DNA of 64,000 nt. It comes from JALZKA01 sp963753385. Lineage in GTDB: Bacteria; Actinomycetota; Thermoleophilia; Solirubrobacterales; 70-9. The position numbers were made by a program, and so were the translations under genes. The notes beneath the pieces were generated by a model, which searched no databases, was not told the DNA's origin, and saw only the letters and a program-made list of their open reading frames with translations. Below, one piece after another: positions 56,848 to 64,000 of this stretch. The stretch lies in contig CAVWCC010000005.1 in NCBI GenBank assembly GCA_963753385.1, forward strand, positions 695,566 through 759,565, written 5' to 3'. The number at the start of each line of letters is the position of its first letter. The first letter of the stretch is position 1.

Positions 56848-56882
56848 CCCGGAGGTCGTGGGTTCAAATCCCACCCCCGCTA
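56831..56882 (+). tRNA. 3' part of a tRNA-Met (CAT) gene, 5' half missing
   Basis: Complete anticodon arm (CCGGG-CTCATAA-CCCGG), variable loop AGGTC, T-arm (GTGGG-TTCAAAT-CCCAC) and acceptor 3' strand CCCCGCT plus A. The expected 5' strand AGCGGGG and the D-arm are absent upstream; that sequence is the coding region of the membrane protein. This is the classic remnant left by tRNA-targeting integrases. It is not a functional tRNA as it stands. Confidence 0.85.
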
Positions 56883-56893
56883 TACACAGAAAG

Positions 56894-56915
56894 CCCCTGG
56901 TAATCCGGGGGTTTT
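56894..56915 (+). terminator. Rho-independent terminator after the tRNA fragment
   Basis: CCCCTGG-TAAT-CCGGGGG followed by TTTT, twelve bases after the tRNA 3' end. It looks like the native terminator of a tRNA-Met gene. Confidence 0.8.
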
Positions 56916-57170
56916 CGCGTCTGGGTGGGGGAGCGGGTTCTTACCGTCCAGCCAGGGGCCCAATAATAGGGGCCTATTTCCCGGCCGGGTTTTCCGCACC
57001 CACACGAGACCGGGATGACGGCGCCGAAAACGGGCGACGGGGCGCGGGGATGTCGAGAAACTTAGGCCATCGCCGGCCCCGCTGCTCCCTTCACGAGGTT
57101 GCGAGAGAGACCGGCCGTCACGCTGAGCTCGTCCACTGCGGGAGCCTCGGAGAAGGCGGTTCGGACGCCG
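56916..57170. other. Non-coding stretch right of the att-like site
   Basis: 255 bases with no supported gene between the terminator and the end of the EcsC-HhH gene. It contains short runs such as GGGGCCCAATAATAGGGGCC, a partial inverted repeat, and no recognisable integrase, second tRNA fragment or promoter. Confidence 0.5.
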
Positions 57171-58794
57171 CTAGCTGGCCGGCTGCTCTTTCGAGTACTG
57201 CCACAGCGCTTTGTCGAGGGTCCGTATCGGCACTTCAAAGCGCGTGGCCATCGAACGGCAGGCCTCGAGGTAACGAAGCCAAAAGGCGATTGAAGAGGTG
57301 GCCCCCTTGCCGTTGACTCCTAGGGGACTGAAGGGCGCGGACATCAAGGATCGGGTAGTCCTCGGGGAAGGCGAAGTGCAGTAGCGCAGACGCCGTTGGA
57401 ACGGCGACTCCGCCTAGACCGGTCAGCGCCTTCATCCTTTCGCGCTCGCTTGAAAGTGGGTCAAGGGCGACGCGGGTTGCTTTCTCGACCGCGGGGCTTG
57501 AATTCGCGGCTACGTGCTTTTTCGACCGGGCCGTCTTCCAACCGCAGACGGTGATCAATTCGTCGAGCTCGTAATAGCCGCGCTCTCGCGCCGCCGCGCC
57601 GGCGACAGCGGCGCCCGTGTCACTCGGGTACGAGAAACGCTCAGCCAGAGACTCGATCTTGCGCGGCGGGAACTGGAGGACGAACTCGCCTTCGCGCTCA
57701 GCGGCCTCGATCTCGTCTTCGACGATGTCGGCGATCGGGATCTCTTCTTCATCGACGACCTCGGCATCGACCACGTCTTCATCGGTCTTGGTCTCGCTAT
57801 CGGGGGTGTCCTCGTAACCGAGGTCGTACTTATCGCGCAGGAATTGCTCGCGGTATAGGAAGTCAGCGGCATCGCCCACCCGCGACATGGTCAGCGCGTT
57901 CAATCCGCCGCCGATAGCAATCCCAAGCAGAGGGATGACTGCTGCAAGCTTTTTCTTAGTCAGACGTTCGGTTAGACGGGCAAAGACGTACTGGACTACC
58001 TGGGTAATCCGGTTTTTGCCCAGCTCAGTCCAAGTTGCGTTGCGAACCAGCAGCTTGACCAGCTCGTTCAGCTGGAGGTATGCCTTGGTCTTGCCGGACT
58101 GGGTGAACGCCGTCGCCACATTCAGAACCCCCATGGCGCGAAGCCGCTCCTCCGGGCGCTGTGGGTCGTAGCCGTAGTAGCTGGCGGTCTCGAAAATCAG
58201 ACGGATCGCCGAGAACATCGTCGCTGCAGCATCAGCGGCCATCGCCCCGGCCACTGTCGCTAGCCCAGGCCCTGCCCCCGCACCCGCGCCTGGGGCCGCT
58301 CCTACACCTCCAGCCGGTGCTCCGGCCGCCCCGCCGCCGGCGGCGCCAACGACGGCCATGATCTCGCCGCCGGAGATGATGAACCCCGCCCCGGCTCCGG
58401 AAGCGCCGCTAGCAGCCATGTACTTGCCGACCATGCGCGGCCGCACCTTGTCGAGTTGGATCAGCTCGAGACTGCGGATGTCGCTGACTCGGGCAACGTC
58501 GAGGCCTTGCTGTGTGTAGGCATCGGTCACCCGCTTGCCGGACAGGGACCACAGCGTGCTGCGCGAGACAACTTCCAGCCCGCCTTCGAGAGCCTCGATG
58601 ACGTAGTGCTCGACCTGGTCGGCACCCGGCACCTCTCGCGCCCTGTTGGCCACCTTCTTGCCGGCTCGACCAACACCTTCTCGCACGCGCTCGGGGATCA
58701 GGCGCCGAGAAGAGCGGTTCAAGAACCTGTCCCGGCGCCTAATCAGGTCATCCCAAGCCTGTCGATCAAAGTCACTCATGTCCTCGAGCGCCAT
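57171..58794 (-). CDS. EcsC-family protein fused to an HhH glycosylase-like domain (one frameshift)
   Basis: Residues 1-330 are EcsC-family: VEHYVIEALEGGLEVVSRST, KYMAASGASGAGAGFIISGG, a Gly/Ala/Pro-rich membrane-seeking stretch, ASYYGYDPQRPEERLRAMGV and PLLGIAIGGGLNALTMSRV. An acidic linker (DEDVVDAEVVDEEEIPIADI) leads to about 170 residues with ERGYYELDELITVCGWKTAR, the helix-hairpin-helix-like LTGLGGVAVPTASALLHFAF and YPILDVRAL, as in small HhH-GPD-related proteins. After a shift near 57330 it ends FWLRYLEACRSMATRFEV...YSKEQPAS. ATG 58794 lies four bases after the glycosylase stop: one operon. G+C is clearly lower than in the flanks. Confidence 0.75.
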
Positions 58795-58798
58795 GGCT

Positions 58799-59689
58799 TC
58801 AACCCTGCCCCGGGCGATCAACGTTCAATCTTCGCCTGCCCATCTCGTGGCTAGGTAGCGCGCTGGCGAAGGTCAGCGAGAGTCGCCGACGCGCGCTCGG
58901 CGCTTTGTAGGGCCCGGGCATGACGAAGGCATCGATGCCGGTGATTTCTATGCCCGGCGTGAACCCGTTGCCTTCGAATTTGCCGCACAGCACTTCAGCG
59001 GTCTTCTTGAAAGGCGAAGATCACTAGTCCGGGCTGGTGCTTCGACAGCTTGGCTTCGAGCAGGTCGCGGCCGTAGTCGAATTCGTCGTGGCTGATCGAG
59101 TCCGCGCGCGCCGAGGCCCGCTTGACGATGTCGGTAAAGCCAATTCCCGCGGCGAAGGCAGCGTCATCTTCCGAGCCTGAGGGAGCTTCGTCGAGCAGCC
59201 CGGCCTGCTGCAGGCGCTGCCACAGCTTCTTGCCGAGGGTTCCTTGGTAGTAGTGGCCGGCGGCCACAGAAACGGTTGACGGGTTGATGCCGATGACCAC
59301 CGCTCGCAGCCCTTGCTGCAGCAGATCCTCGAGCGTTTCCACCTGTTCGCCCATCCATTCCTCGGTGACCCGATGGGCGGGGTCAGACGAGGGCGCTGGC
59401 GCTGGTTTGCTGGAGCTGCCAGACGAGGATCGCCGGCGGGGCGGCTTCGGCGTGGCCTGGGGCGTCCCCACTCGGTGCCGCCCTTGGAAGCGCGGTACTC
59501 GGCCATCAGCTGGTCGGCGTCGGCTCTAGTGAATTCCCAGCGCTGCTGGTGGAGGTGGCCAGCGAGCAGGGGATGGCCGGCGGCCTTCTGTGCCCGCAGC
59601 CAGTTCCGCAGCTGCAACCCGGTGACTCCGAGAGCCCGAGCCATCTCGTTGGGAACGACGATCTCCCTCATCAGTAGTGAGTCGACCAT
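58799..59689 (-). CDS. HTH domain fused to Mug/TDG-type mismatch DNA glycosylase (two frameshifts)
   Basis: The N-terminal 65 residues form an excisionase/HTH-like domain (VPNEMARALGVTGLQLRNWL; RWEFTRADADQLMAEYRA). A Pro/Ser/Lys linker follows, then a uracil-DNA-glycosylase family 2 domain. Motif 1 is VVIGINPSTVSVAAGHYYQG, and GFTDIVKRASARADSIS and the late motif VMPGPYKAPSARRR complete it. Shifts lie near 59470 and 59000. It would excise U or T opposite G, or modified bases. It lies four bases before the EcsC-HhH gene and downstream of a nuclease-like gene. Confidence 0.78.
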
Positions 59690-59749
59690 ATGCGCAAGTC
59701 CCTGACAACCTTCGACCCCTAAGTCCGGTCGCCGACCTACGTTCGTGCC

Positions 59750-59911
59750 ATGGCCGTCCCCGAACATGACACCGTCCGTCTCCTGCGCGAAGTCGAGGGC
59801 CACCCCGCTGGCACGATCCGCCAACGTTGGCGGCGATGCCACGCAGTAGGGGACGCCTTGCTTGCCGATGGCGTTGTCGCCGAGGTCGAAGTGGCCGCCT
59901 ACACGCTGTAA
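59750..59911 (+). CDS. Small protein, DUF4926-like
   Basis: 53 residues beginning MAVPEHDTVRLLREVEGHPA, a pattern of small DUF4926 proteins (HDTV.LL.D..GH.L..G..G.V) that often lie beside toxin-like genes. The second half departs from the family pattern, perhaps through a further indel. It is on the strand opposite to its neighbours. Confidence 0.4.
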   Translation: MAVPEHDTVRLLREVEGHPAGTIRQRWRRCHAVGDALLADGVVAEVEVAAYTL

Positions 59912-60140
59912 CCACCCGTCGATGCTCCACCGATGCGGACGAAGTCCGATGAGCGCCGAAGACTCTGGGCCAGTCTCCGCCGTCGGCGCCATCGTCATCC
60001 AGCCGGCCCTTCGGGGACGCGGCCCCTAGCTCACTGGCGCGGGCAGCCAGCCTCTGCGGGTCTCGAAGAGGCAGTCGAGCGAGATCGGCGGGCTGTCGCA
60101 ATGCGCGAGACGCGACAGAGCGCACCGGCCCCTAAGAACG

Positions 60141-60836
60141 CTACCCAGCTGGATCCACGTAGTTGCTCAGGTGCATGAACGCAACCTGCTGCAAGCGATC
60201 CGTCCAGTCTTCACCGCTATCCAGCAGGGCATCTGACGCCAGGACTCGCTTTCCGCCAACGTATTCGTCCGGGCTCGCCTGCTCCTCTACCACGGCCCGC
60301 GGGATGCATGACGCCCTACTGACGGGATCCACGTCATCGAGTAAGACCACGACCAATTCGTCGAAATCGAACGACCTGAACGTCGACAGCTGGCGCTGGC
60401 CTGCTTTGATCGGATTCGAGACGAAACGCGCCTTCACCTGAAGACGCCGCCCGTCATGCGCCTTCACGTCCCAACCCTTCTGTGATTGAGTCGCTAGCTC
60501 ACCATCGGTGGCCTTGGCAACGAGCCACTCGGCCAGGTCTCCTGCCGGAGCATTCGCGCTTCGGACGATCCCAAGTTCGCGGAGCCTCGTCAGCGGCTGC
60601 CGCGACCGGAGTAGCAGGCCGCCGGCGGTATATGGAGTGAGATCGAGGTCCGCGTTCCTCAACTTGTCATCGGTCGCGTGCCAGAGGCGCTCGAATTCGT
60701 CGTCCGGGATCAGGTCGATGTCCGAACCCTTCCCTGACGCGACGCCGTGCGACTTCGGACGCCGGTCGGCCAACAGGGACATCAGAAACCCCCGCTCCTC
60801 CGGGCTGAGTTCCAGGTCCAGGCTCGCTGATCCCAT
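60141..60836 (-). CDS. Putative PD-(D/E)XK-type endonuclease
   Basis: 231 residues. The C-terminal half has an acidic residue on a helix (GDLAEWLVAKATDGELATQS), then GWDVKAHDGRRLQVKARF, a D-x(10)-Q-x-K pattern that fits a PD-(D/E)XK core, then a beta strand FDELVVVLLDD. The N-terminal half (LSPEERGFLMSLLADRRPKS) is unfamiliar. No partner methyltransferase is present. It is the most upstream gene of the minus-strand group with the glycosylase and EcsC-HhH genes, but 450 bases separate it from the next. Confidence 0.55.
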   Translation of the reverse strand: MGSASLDLELSPEERGFLMSLLADRRPKSHGVASGKGSDIDLIPDDEFERLWHATDDKLRNADLDLTPYTAGGLLLRSRQPLTRLRELGIVRSANAPAGDLAEWLVAKATDGELATQSQKGWDVKAHDGRRLQVKARFVSNPIKAGQRQLSTFRSFDFDELVVVLLDDVDPVSRASCIPRAVVEEQASPDEYVGGKRVLASDALLDSGEDWTDRLQQVAFMHLSNYVDPAG

Positions 60837-60944
60837 CTTTGATCCTTCCTCTCCCCCGTAGTTCGCTACGAGCGTACGTCAACTTTTCCACAGCAATCTG
60901 ACAAGGCGCCGTCGGCGAAGTCCGCTGCCAAACACCGACGAGCG

Positions 60945-61623
60945 TCACTCTTCCCGCTCGCGCCGGACCTTCCCGTCCGGATCGATCACGTCGCCCTCGT
61001 CGGCGAGCTCTGACCGGTAGGCCTCCGCGTCCTCGCGGAAGCGCTGGACCCTCTCGGCGGAGTGCGCCATCGCCGCGCGCGGTCCCGGCGGGGCTCGCAT
61101 GGAAGTCGAAGCGCTTGCCGCGGTCGGCGATGCCGATCGTCTCCGACTCGGCCCAGGCGTCCTGGTTCGCGCCGAGGTAGATGAACTCCCAGCCCGGCCT
61201 CCTTGCGGTGGATCAGCTTGCGGACGTCGCGGTCGGCGTCTCGCTCGCGTTCTCGAGCCCGTCGGTGAGGACGACGAGCATCGCCCGGTCGCCCTTCTTG
61301 ACCTGCGCGGCCATCTTGCGGATCGTCTTGACGACCGCGTCGTTGAGCGGCGTCGCGCCGCGCGGCGCGTAGTCGCCGGGCCCCAGCGGTGCCGACCTCG
61401 TCGAGCGGGATGCCGGTGAACTTCGTACCGCACGACCGGGTCGTTGCCATGCAGGTCGAACATGGCGAGCGTCGCGAGCACCTTGGTCATCGGCCTCCGG
61501 TGGCCGCAGGTTCTCGACGAACTCGTTGACCCCGCCGATCACGGCCGGCTCATCCCGCATCATCGATCCCGTCTCGTCGACCAGCAGGCCGACGTGGACG
61601 GTCTCTGGCTTCTTCTTGGACAT
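60945..61623 (-). CDS. von Willebrand factor A domain protein (several frameshifts)
   Basis: Starts MSKKKPETVHVGLLVDETGS with the MIDAS DxTGS-like motif and continues MMRDEPAVIGGVNEFVENLR. Later pieces are YAPRGATPLNDAVVKTIRKM (MIDAS Thr), MLVVLTDGLENASET and EFIYLGANQDAWAESE. The C-terminal tail EGDVIDPDGKVRREREE is charged. At least five one-base shifts occur. ATG 61623 follows AGGGAGA. About 220 residues. Role unknown; stand-alone VWA proteins often act in defence or metal-chelation complexes. Confidence 0.7.
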
Positions 61624-61639
61624 GGGTTCTCCCTTCGCT

Positions 61640-62224
61640 GTGTGAGGGAGAGGTCGTGGCGGCGGTGCCGGATCTGACACGCCCGGCGCGAGCAGCGACT
61701 TCACGGTGTGCGCCGCGAGCCCGATGCCCTCGGCGGTGCAGCGATCCACGAGCTCGTCGAGGTGCTCGCCCTCCCAGATCTCGGCTCCGTGCGAATCCGC
61801 GAGCTGCCCAAATCAGCTCGCCGTACTCGCTCGAGCGAGGCGCACCGACCGAGGAAGAGCGCCTCCGGCTCCGCCCATTGGGCTGCGAAGTCCCCTCGCG
61901 GTGAAGGTGCACGCACCCCCAGGCACGCGCGATGCCCGGTATCCCGAGTCCCTCGAACTTCCAAACGCGCGAATCGCCCTCGAACGGATGCACCGCATAG
62001 AGGCCGCAGTGACAACCGTCGGCGGGCGCGTGTTCGTAGTGCCCGCTGCCATGCCGACATCGTGCGCGCGTCGGCCGGCCACGCTCCCAAAGCACGCCGT
62101 TGACGCCAGCCAGCCGTAATTCGCCCCCCGGGCCCGGGCCGAGAATCCATGAGCGCAGTCCGCGGACCTTCCCGGTCAGGAGAACTTCGTTGCCGACTGG
62201 ATCGGGCTTCCGTGGCCTCCTCAA
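61640..62224 (-). CDS. Conserved actinobacterial hypothetical protein under SAM-riboswitch leader (frameshifted, 3' end uncertain)
   Basis: About 190 residues: EVLLTGKVRGLRSWILGPGP, LRLAGVNGVLWERGRP, DGCHCGLYAVHPFEGDSRVW and GIARAWGCVHLHREG, followed in another frame by FAAQWAEPEALFLGRC. The CHCGLYA motif with a nearby Cys suggests metal binding. TTG 62224 overlaps the stop of the 44-residue ORF (TTGA). No stop is visible before the VWA gene in any frame, so an indel has removed it. Confidence 0.55.
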
Positions 62225-62355
62225 CGGACCGGCTCCTTCTTCGGCTTGCTCGGCGCGGGCCTTCGCGCAGGGCGTGGCTGGCGCTGCGGCTGTTGCGGGA
62301 CCGGCGCCTCGACCGGCTCCACCACCAACGGCCTGTACGGGCTGGTGAACTGCAT
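62221..62355 (-). CDS. 44-residue Pro/Arg-rich ORF directly under a SAM riboswitch
   Basis: MQFTSPYRPLVVEPVEAPVP followed by a Gln/Pro/Arg/Lys-rich tail. Its GGAGGT Shine-Dalgarno is continuous with the 3' strand of riboswitch helix P1. The stop overlaps the TTG of the next gene. It could be a small protein or a leader peptide coupling riboswitch control to the downstream gene. Confidence 0.5.
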   Translation of the reverse strand: MQFTSPYRPLVVEPVEAPVPQQPQRQPRPARRPAPSKPKKEPVR

Positions 62356-62364
62356 CTGAATACC

Positions 62365-62461
62365 TCCATCGTTCCCGGCAGTGGCACCGTCTCTTGGGGC
62401 GGACCCCTCAGTCGGTTGCCGCGGCTTCGCAGGGCCGGATCCCTCAGCCGCTCTTGATGGA
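62365..62461 (-). promoter_or_regulatory. SAM-I-like riboswitch (minus strand)
   Basis: 97 nt. P1 is TCCATC paired with GATGGA. The SAM-I core is AAGAGCGGCTGAGGGATCC then GGCCC, GAAGCCGCGGCAACC, and the GGTGCCA element before the final helix. P2 is GCGGC/GCCGC. The last bases of P1 run into the GGAGG Shine-Dalgarno, so SAM binding would block translation. Confidence 0.85.
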
Positions 62462-62511
62462 CAACGGGCGGGGGGTCGCACCGGCGGGGTCCGTTCTGAC
62501 GGCAAGATCAG

Positions 62512-62736
62512 TCAGGGCGAGATCCGCCCGGTCAGCCCGAGATAGAAACCGTAGCCACCGGCGACCCCGGCCAGCCCGACGTTGCCCCAGTCGTTGAAAT
62601 CCTCGGGAAAGACGTGATCCCAGAGCAGGCCGTTCTGAGCGCCTCCAAGCAGGACGATCGTCGCGAACAGCAGCACTGCGGCGAGTCGTCCGGCGATGAA
62701 CCGCCCGGGTACGGAATCCCAGAACTGCGTTGTCAT
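62512..62736 (-). CDS. Small membrane protein
   Basis: 74 residues from ATG 62736 (or 83 from 62763). One N-terminal helix (AGRLAAVLLFATIVLLGGAQ) and a second glycine-rich one (VGLAGVAGGYGFYLGLTG). No family recognised. It lies just upstream of the minus-strand riboswitch leader. Confidence 0.5.
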   Translation of the reverse strand: MTTQFWDSVPGRFIAGRLAAVLLFATIVLLGGAQNGLLWDHVFPEDFNDWGNVGLAGVAGGYGFYLGLTGRISP

Positions 62737-62784
62737 GGAGATGTGGGCAACCGTGGGCTGCAAGCGCGAACGCGGGGTCGTCGC

Positions 62785-63054
62785 TCAATGCAACGCCTCC
62801 TCCTGCCGCTCACCCGCCGCCAGGGCGCCGATCAGGACGCCCAGCATCACGTCGCCCGCTCGCGGGTCGAGCGAGTCGAGCCGAGCGAGCCCCTGGGCGA
62901 TCTGCGCCTGCTCGGGAGGGCCGATGCCCGCGGCGGCCTGGAGACGATCCACCGCCTCGATCAGTCGCCGCCCCCGGGCACCGCACTGGACCGCAAGAAA
63001 AGCCTCGATGCGGTCGAAGGCCGTACTAAGTTCGGTGTCGGTGATCGCCCTCAC
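62785..63054 (-). CDS. Hypothetical helical protein
   Basis: 89 residues, GTG start: ITDTELSTAFDRIEAFLAVQ, CGARGRRLIEAVDRLQAAAG, DPRAGDVMLGVLIGALAAGE. Two or three helices, one Cys. No family recognised. It is divergent from the plus-strand SAM riboswitch. Confidence 0.5.
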   Translation of the reverse strand: MRAITDTELSTAFDRIEAFLAVQCGARGRRLIEAVDRLQAAAGIGPPEQAQIAQGLARLDSLDPRAGDVMLGVLIGALAAGERQEEALH

Positions 63055-63123
63055 GCTTCGCTCGGTGGTCGCGTCGGCAGTTCTGACGGCCCCCACTTGG
63101 ACAGCGCCCCTACACTGCCCCCG

Positions 63124-63209
63124 TCCATCCAGAGCGGCTGAGGGACCGGGCCCACAGAAGCCGCCGCAACCGACCGCGAGGCACGGGCGCGAACGCCCGG
63201 AGCGATGGA
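63124..63209 (+). promoter_or_regulatory. SAM-I-like riboswitch (plus strand), compact variant
   Basis: 86 nt. The same P1 (TCCATC/GATGGA) and core CAGAGCGGCTGAGGGACC, GGGCCC, GAAGCCGCCGCAACC. Then a shortened 3' part with hairpin GGGCG-CGAA-CGCCC, ending in GATGGA that continues into GGAGGTAG. One core base differs from the minus copy (CCGCAACC against CGGCAACC). Confidence 0.8.
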
Positions 63210-63220
63210 GGTAGATCTCG

Positions 63221-63301
63221 ATGTCAGATTCAGGGCGCCCGCGCCGACCCAACGGGCGGATGCGAGGTACGGAGCAATACCGACCGCGGAGCTTGCGGTG
63301 A
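63221..63301 (+). CDS. 26-residue Arg-rich ORF under a SAM riboswitch
   Basis: MSDSGRPRRPNGRMRGTEQY then RPRSLR, with GGAGGTAG upstream. The stop TGA overlaps a GTG (63298) in frame with the sigma-like gene. It is analogous in position to the 44-residue ORF of the other riboswitch. Confidence 0.4.
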   Translation: MSDSGRPRRPNGRMRGTEQYRPRSLR

Positions 63302-64000
63302 GCCCCGCCGACGCGGGCCCGGGCGGCGGGTATGTTTCGCCGCGGCCGGGCCGTGGGGAGGAGTTCCGCCACCAGCAGACGCCTGCGGCGCCCGCCTGGG
63401 GTAGCGGACCGATGACTTTCAAGGAGAGGCCAGACCACGAGCTCGACCGGCTCCCCGACGAGGAGCTGATCGCCTATGTGGTCGCCGCGCGCGAGGCCGA
63501 GCCGGCCGACGCGGCGCGGCGCGGACTCAGCGATCTTCGCCTGGCGCCGGCACCCCGACCTGGTGCGCCGCGCGCAGCTCAAGGTGAAGAGCCCCGAGGA
63601 CGCGGAGGACCTCGCGATGCAGGCGATCGAGGGCGTGCTGAAGAGCGCGTTCGAGGGCACCTCGCCGGGCGAGGCCGTGAAGCTCATGCACCGGATCCTC
63701 GACCGCCGGATCGCCGACTTCTACCGCGAGCGCGAGCGCAAGCCGCCGCCCGGCGACCTGCCCGAGGAGCGCCCCGAAGAGGAGCGCAAGGAGCCCGACG
63801 CGGCCGTCTCCAAGGACGACAAGGACGGGGTCTGGGTCTCGGACCTGATCGAGCGCGAGTACGAGAAGCTCAGCCCGCACCACCGGATGGTGGTCGACCT
63901 CGCGGTGTTCGGGGGGCACTCCTCCGAGGAGACAGCGGAGCGGGTAAACCAGGAGTTCCCGAACCTCGATACTCCGATGACCGCGCAGAACGTCGACCAG
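63298..64000 (+). CDS. Sigma-70-like protein (cut by the window edge, one frameshift)
   Basis: From ATG 63412: HELDRLPDEELIAYVVAARE, then after a shift near 63535 AIFAWRRHPDLVRRAQLKVK and SPEDAEDLAMQAIEGVLKSA, DRRIADFYRERER (sigma region 2-like), and LSPHHRMVVDLAVFGGHSSE then ETAERVNQEF (region 4-like HTH). An upstream in-frame GTG 63298 overlaps the stop of the 26-residue ORF and would add 38 residues. ECF-type identity is probable but not certain. If right, SAM level would control a sigma factor. Confidence 0.6.
   Translation, partial: MSPADAGPGGGYVSPRPGRGEEFRHQQTPAAPAWGSGPMTFKERPDHELDRLPDEELIAYVVAAREAEPADAARRGLSDLRLAPAPRPGAPRAAQGEEPRGRGGPRDAGDRGRAEERVRGHLAGRGREAHAPDPRPPDRRLLPRARAQAAARRPARGAPRRGAQGARRGRLQGRQGRGLGLGPDRARVREAQPAPPDGGRPRGVRGALLRGDSGAGKPGVPEPRYSDDRAERRP

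Noticed and set aside
56806..56882. Complete tRNA-Met gene
   Set aside because: The required 5' acceptor strand AGCGGGG and a D-arm are missing; the upstream bases code for the membrane protein.
56622..56903. Peptide ending SGLITRRSWVQIPPP as part of a protein
   Set aside because: That string is the familiar conceptual translation of a tRNA-Met 3' half, not real protein.
59526..60125. Minus-strand 199-codon frame between nuclease and glycosylase genes
   Set aside because: Arg-rich with no recognisable motif and overlapping the glycosylase start; looks like a compositional shadow.
57171..60836. Classical restriction-modification system
   Set aside because: No DNA methyltransferase or specificity subunit is present; only a putative nuclease fold and glycosylases.

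Overview
The window is a high-G+C chromosomal segment of an actinobacterium. The order dnaA(-)/rpmH-rnpA-yidD-yidC-jag-rsmG with parA-parB nearby places the left end next to the replication origin. The gene set (a lysyl-tRNA synthetase fused to a lysyl-phosphatidylglycerol synthase, DUF5937/ArsR regulators, PspC-containing sensor kinase, bifunctional-nuclease family protein, surface protein with TSSxIxxGTVATxDLA repeats) fits the Thermoleophilia/Solirubrobacterales branch; that placement is inference. Many real genes, including essential ones (dnaA, the lysyl-tRNA synthetase fusion, parB, pdxH), are broken by single-base frameshifts. This pattern points to uncorrected indels in the assembly rather than pseudogenes, so frameshifted genes are given as one merged span.

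Layout. 1-12 kb: origin-proximal housekeeping block, interrupted between rsmG and parA by the lysyl-tRNA synthetase/MprF fusion, an amino-acid permease and a DMT transporter. 12-16.8 kb: pdxH, tRNA-Ile(GAT), a DUF151 nuclease, a cytochrome P450 and a membrane adenylate/guanylate cyclase. 16.9-20.3 kb: an overlapping PspC/LiaF - small membrane protein - PspC histidine kinase - NarL-type regulator operon. 20.3-32.7 kb: D-Ala-D-Ala ligase and aminotransferase, an ArsR-type regulator, a secreted hydrolase, a TetR-controlled FAD monooxygenase/methyltransferase pair, and a phosphodiesterase/GtrA pair.

32.7-38.5 kb is a self-contained glycerol/dihydroxyacetone locus: IclR regulator, DhaM and HPr on one strand, and an Enzyme-I-like protein, DhaL, DhaK and GlpF on the other. 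Together they could carry phosphate from PEP through EI, HPr and DhaM to DhaL/DhaK. The same 15-bp near-palindrome lies at the IclR start and in the glpF promoter. 41.2-45.7 kb is a ROK regulator with a xylose-type ABC transporter (XylFGH-like). 45.8-55.1 kb holds accessory enzymes, an MFS exporter, an ECF sigma/anti-sigma pair, a repeat-bearing surface protein and a WYL regulator.

55.2-64 kb is more mosaic. A 3'-half tRNA-Met(CAT) fragment followed by its terminator marks an att-like scar. To its right, A/T-richer DNA carries an EcsC-HhH fusion cotranscribed with an HTH-Mug DNA glycosylase, then a PD-(D/E)XK-like protein and a von Willebrand A protein. The last 2 kb contain two SAM-I-like riboswitches on opposite strands. 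Each is followed by a short ORF whose stop overlaps the start of a longer gene. A two-hairpin intergenic element with compensatory base changes occurs twice, before rsmG and before xylH, and always carries the downstream gene's Shine-Dalgarno.
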